This document shows positions 33,009 to 37,367 of a stretch of DNA of 37,367 bases, piece by piece. This stretch comes from Bacteroidetes bacterium QS_3_64_15 (GTDB lineage: Bacteria; Bacteroidota; Rhodothermia; Rhodothermales; Salinibacteraceae). The stretch spans positions 1 to 37,367 of the forward strand of contig PXTN01000123.1 of the NCBI GenBank assembly GCA_003022565.1. The letters are read 5' to 3'. The translations under genes and the position numbers were made by a program. The first letter of the stretch is position 1. Each line of letters begins with the position of its first letter. Below the pieces are notes generated by a model. It did not search any database. It saw only the letters and a list, made by a program, of their open reading frames with translations, and was not told where the DNA came from.

Positions 33009-34022
33009 ATGAAACTCATCGTTCCCATGGCGGGGCGGGGCACCCGCGTTCGCCCCCACTCTCACGTCCCCCCCAAGCCGCTCCTTAAGGTCCGAGGCCG
33101 GAGCATCGTCGAGCGCATCGTAGATACCTTCTCACGCGTCCTTCCGGCGCCCCCTGAGGACGGCGTGTTCGTCCTCGGCCCCGATTTCGGACGTGACATC
33201 CGAGACCAACTCACAGAGCTCTGCAACGAGCGAGACATCACGCCGCATTTCCCGGTTCAGGAGGAAGCCCTCGGCACGGCCCACGCCGTCGGGTGCGCGG
33301 AGGAGCATCTGCAGGGCGAGGGCGTCGTCGTCTTTGCCGACACGCTCTTCGATCTGAGGGAGGAGGTCACCCTCGGCGACGCCGACGTGAGGGCCTTCGT
33401 GCGGGAGGTCGACGATCCGCGCCGATTCGGCATTGCCGTCCGCGACGGCGACCAGGTGACGGAGCTTGTCGAAAAGCCCTCTGATCCGGTCTCCAACGAA
33501 GCGCTCATCGGCATCTACTACATCCGCGAGCTGGACAAGATCAGGGAGGGCATCGATTACCTCATCGAGAATGACCTGAAGGGGGCCGGGGGGGAGTATC
33601 AACTGACCGACGCTCTCGACCATCGCCTGCAGCAGGGCGACGTATTCACAACGACCGGGGTGGACGCCTGGATGGACTGTGGCACTATTCCGGCGCTGCT
33701 GAACACGACTGGACGCGTGCTGGAGCGTGAATCCGACGATCTCCGTCAGGGCACCGTCAAAGACAGCGTCGTTCACGATCCGGTCTACATCGGCCCGGAC
33801 GCGACTGTCAAGAATGCGGTGGTGGGCCCGCACGTCTCGATTGAGGAGGGAGCGACCGTCGAGAACGCGGTAGTGCAGGATAGCATCGTCTTTGCCGGGG
33901 GGACCGTGGAGAACGCGGTGCTGGCCGACTCGGTCGTAGGACGGCACGCCGCAGTCGATCAGCAGGTCCGGAGCATCAACGTCGGCGATCACTCGCAGAT
34001 CAATGTGGAGTTGCGCAGCTGA
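33009..34022 (+). CDS. Sugar-1-phosphate nucleotidyltransferase with left-handed beta-helix
   Basis: Makes an NDP-sugar from a sugar-1-phosphate and NTP, 337 aa. The N-terminal nucleotidyltransferase domain (about 1-235) has the signature IVPMAGRGTRVRPHS, the Lys in KPLLKVRGRSIVE, the metal-binding Asp in VVFADTLFD, and ELVEKPSDP and IGIYYI. The C-terminal part is a left-handed beta-helix of hexapeptides: GPDATVKNAVVGPHVSIEEG, ATVENAVVQDSIVFAGG, ENAVLADSVVG. The overall plan resembles GlmU/RmlA-type and archaeal bifunctional enzymes; the sugar is not certain. It may serve the polysaccharide upstream. The stop is followed within 4 bases by a repeat island. Confidence 0.88.
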   Translation: MKLIVPMAGRGTRVRPHSHVPPKPLLKVRGRSIVERIVDTFSRVLPAPPEDGVFVLGPDFGRDIRDQLTELCNERDITPHFPVQEEALGTAHAVGCAEEHLQGEGVVVFADTLFDLREEVTLGDADVRAFVREVDDPRRFGIAVRDGDQVTELVEKPSDPVSNEALIGIYYIRELDKIREGIDYLIENDLKGAGGEYQLTDALDHRLQQGDVFTTTGVDAWMDCGTIPALLNTTGRVLERESDDLRQGTVKDSVVHDPVYIGPDATVKNAVVGPHVSIEEGATVENAVVQDSIVFAGGTVENAVLADSVVGRHAAVDQQVRSINVGDHSQINVELRS

Positions 34023-34025
34023 AGC

Positions 34026-34057
34026 GCGTGTGGGCGTTTGTGCGTGAGGGCGTTGGG
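34026..34057 (+). repeat. Tandem octamer run (GCGTNNGG type)
   Basis: Four consecutive octamers begin 4 bases after the nucleotidyltransferase stop: GCGTGTGG, GCGTTTGT, GCGTGAGG, GCGTTGGG. The same words, as reverse complements, form the island after mutS2. No perfectly facing arm lies close downstream. Confidence 0.65.
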
Positions 34058-34283
34058 GGGGGCGCTGTGCTGCGAGCGATGGACTGCGCTGGGGATTGGG
34101 GAAGGGGGCGGGTGGGCACATGGATCGCTCGTTGTGTGGATTCTGAGTGGACCTCGTGGGCTGAACGTGCTGAGGGCGTTACGAATGCTCTTTGTTGGAG
34201 CAGCCGACCCGGCTCTTCGTTAGGAAAATGCGCCCGTAATCGGGGACATCTTGCTCCCAGAACGAATCCCCGCAGCCTTGGCT

Positions 34284-34348
34284 CGTGATACGTGGGGAGT
34301 GAAACGTGAAGCGTGAGGCGGCGATGTCCGTGGTTCACGATTCACGCG
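34284..34348. repeat. Short-word inverted repeat island before mutS2 (CGTGANN heptamers)
   Basis: The left arm contains CGTGATA, CGTGGGG, AGTGAAA, CGTGAAG, CGTGAGG (34284-34318). The right arm TTCACGATTCACGCG (34334-34348) reads on the minus strand as CGCGTGAATCGTGAA, so the two can pair over CGTGAA/TTCACG with a loop of about 20. The left arm uses the same three heptamers as the island at 1024, in another order. It is 46 bases before the mutS2 start codon. Confidence 0.65.
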
Positions 34349-34393
34349 TTTTCCCGAGTCCTCCCTCCACCTTCTCCCCTCCAAAGTTCCCCT

Positions 34394-36853
34394 ATGGAGA
34401 CGTATCCTGACGCACTGGAAGAAAAGCTCGGCTTCGATGTCGTGCGCGACCGCCTGTCGGCCCGCGTGCAGAGTCCGTTGGGCCAGGAGCGTCTCGATTC
34501 GATGCAACCGGGTCGATCAATAGACTGGCTGCGGGCCGAGCTCGACCGGGTGGAGGAGCTTCAAGGCGCCTTCCGGTACGGCGACTCGGTGCCCCTGAGC
34601 CCGATGTACGACTTTCGGGACGCGCTGCGCCGGGCCGGCCCCGAGGATGCGTACGTGGACCCGGAGGACCTGATGGCTATTCGCGAGACCCTTGTTACGC
34701 TCTGGCGCCTGAAAAAACACTTCCGAGCGCGCACGGAGGACTACCCGCGGCTGGCTCATGCCGTGGATCGCATCACGCCCCTCCCGGACCTCGAAGAGCA
34801 CGTCGCCTCGATTCTCGACGAAGACGCGTCCATTCGGGACGATGCGTCTCCGGAGCTGCAGCGCCTGCGCCGCCAGATCCGCACGCGGGAGGAAGAGCTC
34901 CGCAAGACGCTCGACAAGGCGCTGCGTCGGGCCGTGCAGGAGGGCCACGCCACTGGCGAACAGGCCACCATCCGCGGGGGACGCATGGTCATTCCGGTGC
35001 GGGCGAGCGCGAAAGGGAAGGTGGAAGGGTTCGTGCACGATCGGTCCGCCAGCGGGCAGACCGTCTACATCGAGCCCACGGCCTGCCTAGAGCTCAACAA
35101 CGAGGTGCGGGAGCTCAAGAGCGCGGAGCAGGCTGAGATTGAGCGCATCCTCCGCGACGCGACTGCCCACGTGCGCGCAGAGAGCGACCCGATCGAGGTC
35201 AACCTGAAGGTGCTCGCACAGTTCGACCTGCTGCGGGCGAAGGCCCGCTTCGCCAATCGCCTGGACGCCGTGGTGCCCACGCTCAATGAGCAGGGCCGCA
35301 TCGAACTCCACGAGGGGCGAAACCCGGTCTTACAGCTACACTTCGAGGGGCTCGATGAGGGCGGCGAGACCGAAGGGCGGGCCCCAGGCGAGGACGCGAT
35401 TCCGCCGCGGGAGGTGGTGCCGCTCGACCTTGAGCTCGGCAACGACTTTCGCACGCTCGTCATTACCGGCCCCAACGCCGGAGGCAAGACCGTGGCGATG
35501 AAGACCGTGGGCCTGTTCTCTCTCATGCTGGCCTACGGGCTCCCCCTCCCGGTGGCGCCCCACTCCTCGTTTCCCCTGTTCGACGAGATCGTGGCGGACA
35601 TCGGCGACGAGCAGTCGATTCAGGACGACCTGTCCACCTTCAGTTCGCACGTCTCCAACCTCCGGCACATGCTCGACGCGGCGGGCGGCAACTCGCTCGT
35701 TCTGATCGACGAGGCGGGCACCGGCACGGACCCGGACGAGGGGGCCGCCCTGGCGCAGGCGGTGCTGGAGCGGCTGACGGAGTCCGGGGCGCGCACCATC
35801 GCCACCACCCACCACGGGACGCTCAAAACGTACGCTCACGAAACAGAGGACGTGGAGAACGGCTCGATGGAGTTCGACCAGGCCACCCTGCGGCCGACCT
35901 ACCGTTACCAGGAAGGGGTGCCGGGGTCCTCCTACGCCTTCGAAATCGCTAAGCGCATGGGGCTGAACGACGATCTGTTGGAACGGGCCCGCAACTTGGC
36001 GGGCACGCAAAAGACAGCGATGGAGGATCTCATCTCGACCTTCGAGAAGCGCACGCAGCAGCTCGAAGACGAGTTGTACGAGGCCCGTAAGGCCCGTGAG
36101 AAGGCTGAGGCCGAGCAGCAGCGCTACGAAGAGAAGGTGCAGACGCTGGAGAAGGAGCGCGACGAGTTCCGCCAGCAGGCGCTGGAGGAGGCCGAGCGCA
36201 TCGTCGACGAGGCCAATGCGCGCATCGAAAACACCATCCGGAAGATCAAGGAAGCCCAGGCTGAGTCGGAGGCGACGAAGGAGGCCCGCCGGCGCCTAGA
36301 GGACTACAAAGCCGATCTCCACGAGCGGCGGGAAGAGACCGCGTTGGGCGCCGCAGAAGAGGCGCCCCAGGCCGAAGGGGACGGCGGGCCGCGTACAGCC
36401 CCGACCGAGCCGATCGAAGAGGGAGACCAAGTCGTCGTCGACGACGGATCGACGGCCGTGGAGGTGGAAGAAATCGAAGATGGGGAGGCCCGCGTGGTGA
36501 TGGGCTCGATGCATATGCACGTTCCGCTCGACCGCCTGACCCGCGTCGACGGGCCGAGCCGCAAACCGGAGGAGCAGACCGGCGGCGGCACGGACATGGC
36601 GGCGCTGGAGGCACGCCCCTCGATCGACGTGCGGGGCGAGCGAGTGGACGATGCCCGACAGCGCGTGCAGCACTTCCTCGATGACGCCGTGGCGGCCGAA
36701 CTCGACACCGTCGAGATCCTGCACGGCAAGGGCACTGGGGCGCTACGCACTGCCCTCCATGACATGCTCGCCGACCGACCGGACATCGTGGACCACCGGA
36801 CGGCTCCAATCGAGGAGGGCGGCGCCGGGGTGACGAAGGTGGACCTCGGATAG
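34394..36853 (+). CDS. mutS2: Endonuclease MutS2 with Smr domain
   Basis: MutS-family ATPase of 819 aa; in bacteria MutS2 limits homologous recombination and, in some species, rescues collided ribosomes. ATG 34394 is chosen because METYPDALEEKLGFDVVRDRL is the usual beginning. After the core/lever domain come the Walker A GPNAGGKT at residues 359-366, the Walker B LVLIDEAGTGTDP with Asp439-Glu440, and TTHHGTLKTYA. A long coiled coil follows at about 540-650 (ELYEARKAREKAEAEQQRYE), then a KOW-like basic/acidic segment. The C-terminal Smr domain has SIDVRGERVDDAR and the motif HGKGTG at residues 777-782. All hallmark residues are present. Repeat islands lie on both sides of the gene. Confidence 0.97.
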   Translation: METYPDALEEKLGFDVVRDRLSARVQSPLGQERLDSMQPGRSIDWLRAELDRVEELQGAFRYGDSVPLSPMYDFRDALRRAGPEDAYVDPEDLMAIRETLVTLWRLKKHFRARTEDYPRLAHAVDRITPLPDLEEHVASILDEDASIRDDASPELQRLRRQIRTREEELRKTLDKALRRAVQEGHATGEQATIRGGRMVIPVRASAKGKVEGFVHDRSASGQTVYIEPTACLELNNEVRELKSAEQAEIERILRDATAHVRAESDPIEVNLKVLAQFDLLRAKARFANRLDAVVPTLNEQGRIELHEGRNPVLQLHFEGLDEGGETEGRAPGEDAIPPREVVPLDLELGNDFRTLVITGPNAGGKTVAMKTVGLFSLMLAYGLPLPVAPHSSFPLFDEIVADIGDEQSIQDDLSTFSSHVSNLRHMLDAAGGNSLVLIDEAGTGTDPDEGAALAQAVLERLTESGARTIATTHHGTLKTYAHETEDVENGSMEFDQATLRPTYRYQEGVPGSSYAFEIAKRMGLNDDLLERARNLAGTQKTAMEDLISTFEKRTQQLEDELYEARKAREKAEAEQQRYEEKVQTLEKERDEFRQQALEEAERIVDEANARIENTIRKIKEAQAESEATKEARRRLEDYKADLHERREETALGAAEEAPQAEGDGGPRTAPTEPIEEGDQVVVDDGSTAVEVEEIEDGEARVVMGSMHMHVPLDRLTRVDGPSRKPEEQTGGGTDMAALEARPSIDVRGERVDDARQRVQHFLDDAVAAELDTVEILHGKGTGALRTALHDMLADRPDIVDHRTAPIEEGGAGVTKVDLG

Positions 36854-36950
36854 GCGTATGGGCGTGTGGGAGTAGAATTCACTCTCTTTCTTCGACCTGT
36901 ACACAACAAACGCCCATACCCCCACACGCAAGCACGCCCACACGCAACGA
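36854..36950. repeat. Short-word inverted repeat island after mutS2 (octamers)
   Basis: It begins directly after the TAG stop. The right arm reads as octamers CGCCCATA, CCCCCACA, CGCAAGCA, CGCCCACA, CGCAACGA (36911-36950). The left arm has the complements: GTATGGGCGT (36856-36865) faces ACGCCCATAC (36910-36919), a perfect 10-bp pair. GCGTGTGGG (36862-36870) matches CCCACACGC at 36921-36929 and again at 36937-36945. The loop is about 40 nt. Confidence 0.7.
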
Positions 36951-37015
36951 CCGGTTTGTAGCTTCGTGGTCGGACATTCCGCATCGCCGGTTTTTCCTCA
37001 GTAGCACTCTGCCCG

Positions 37016-37367
37016 ATGGCCCACATTGTCGCCACCCGTCCCCTGATCGAACAGGGGCTGTCCGGGTTGCGTGATTCCCACACCGTCACGGTTTGCGATC
37101 CCCCGGACGGAAGCGCCCGTTCCGTCAACGAACTCATTGCCCTCACCGACGGGGCCCACGTGCTCCTCTCAATCCTCGCCGATCCGGTCACGGAGCGGCT
37201 GTTCGAGGCGCGGCCCGCCCTCCGACTGGTAGCGCAGTACGCCGTGGGCGTCGACAACATCGACCTGGACGCCGCGGAGGCCCACGGGGTGGCCGTCACG
37301 CACACGCCGGGCGTGCTGAGTGATGCGACCGCCGACATGACGTGGGCGCTGCTGCTGGCGGCGGCCC
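37016..37367 (+). CDS. D-isomer-specific 2-hydroxyacid dehydrogenase, N-terminal part (cut by window end)
   Basis: NAD(P)H-dependent reductase of the D-2-hydroxyacid dehydrogenase family (glyoxylate/hydroxypyruvate reductase or D-lactate/glycerate type). Only the first 117 residues are visible. MAHIVATRPLIEQGLSGLRD starts the catalytic domain, followed by GAHVLLSILADPVTERL, the substrate-loop pattern LRLVAQYAVGVDNIDLDAA, and VTHTPGVLSDATADMTWALL, which are the usual landmarks. The catalytic Arg/Glu/His and the NAD Gly loop lie beyond the window. The frame has no stop to the edge. ATG 37016 follows 66 bp after the mutS2 repeat island. Confidence 0.85.
   Translation, partial: MAHIVATRPLIEQGLSGLRDSHTVTVCDPPDGSARSVNELIALTDGAHVLLSILADPVTERLFEARPALRLVAQYAVGVDNIDLDAAEAHGVAVTHTPGVLSDATADMTWALLLAAA

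Larger units (their letters stand above)
34023..34393. other. Intergenic region before mutS2 carrying repeat islands
   Basis: 370 bp without a gene. It has an octamer run right after the stop codon, a facing pair CGAGCGAT (about 34073-34080) and ATCGCTCG (about 34124-34131), and a heptamer island near 34284-34348. The MutS2 ATG is at 34394. An upstream in-frame extension of mutS2 from 34313 runs through the repeat and has no protein features. Confidence 0.5.

Noticed and set aside
1024-36950. CRISPR array as an explanation for the repeat islands
   Set aside because: The units are 7-8 bases and degenerate, with no constant repeat-spacer pattern and no cas genes.

Overview
The window looks like chromosome of a GC-rich, halophilic member of the Bacteroidota/Rhodothermota, most like Salinibacter. 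The reasons are the strongly acidic proteins (Asp/Glu-rich tails and linkers), the near absence of Shine-Dalgarno sequences before host genes, one good TAnnTTTG-type promoter, and a small membrane-protein gene sitting just before mutL as in Bacteroidota. No database search was possible, so the taxon is an inference from style.

Layout. 1-7155: end of a PAS/histidine kinase gene, a MATE transporter (-), an SPFH/slipin protein (+), a DUF4864-like secreted protein (+), an anchored OB-fold protein (-) and a secreted S9 prolyl-oligopeptidase-type peptidase (-). 7156-10152: a gene-poor, mobile stretch with a 72-nt hairpin, an IS110-family element whose transposase is cut short by a 19-bp tandem duplication, and tRNA-Arg(CCG) with its terminator. 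10309-15061: CPBP protease, DUF2007 protein, CdsA, a small membrane protein and MutL.

15307-27925 is a surface-polysaccharide locus on the + strand: Wzz-like co-polymerase, Wzx-type flippase, three sulfotransferases alternating with three GT4 glycosyltransferases, a Wzy-type polymerase, a nucleotide-sugar SDR gene broken by one in-frame TAG, and a UDP-glucuronate-epimerase-like enzyme. Many of the genes overlap or nearly touch. A second SDR (29715) and a sugar-phosphate nucleotidyltransferase (33009) probably feed the same pathway. The inferred product is a sulfated, possibly uronate-containing polysaccharide made by the Wzx/Wzy route. The initiating transferase and the outer-membrane exporter are not in the window.

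28006-37367 also holds two single-span microproteins (47 and 51 aa), a chorismate mutase, an unrecognised 143-aa protein, a secreted TPR protein (-), MutS2 and the start of a D-2-hydroxyacid dehydrogenase.

The pattern least explained by the genes is a set of short-word repeat islands built of degenerate 7-mers or 8-mers, several arranged as facing inverted arms. They start within a few bases of the upstream stop codon after the histidine kinase, cdsA, the nucleotidyltransferase and mutS2; another lies before mutS2 and a degenerate one upstream of the TPR gene. They resemble in style the short tandemly repeated repetitive (STRR) sequences of cyanobacteria, but use other words and are palindromic.
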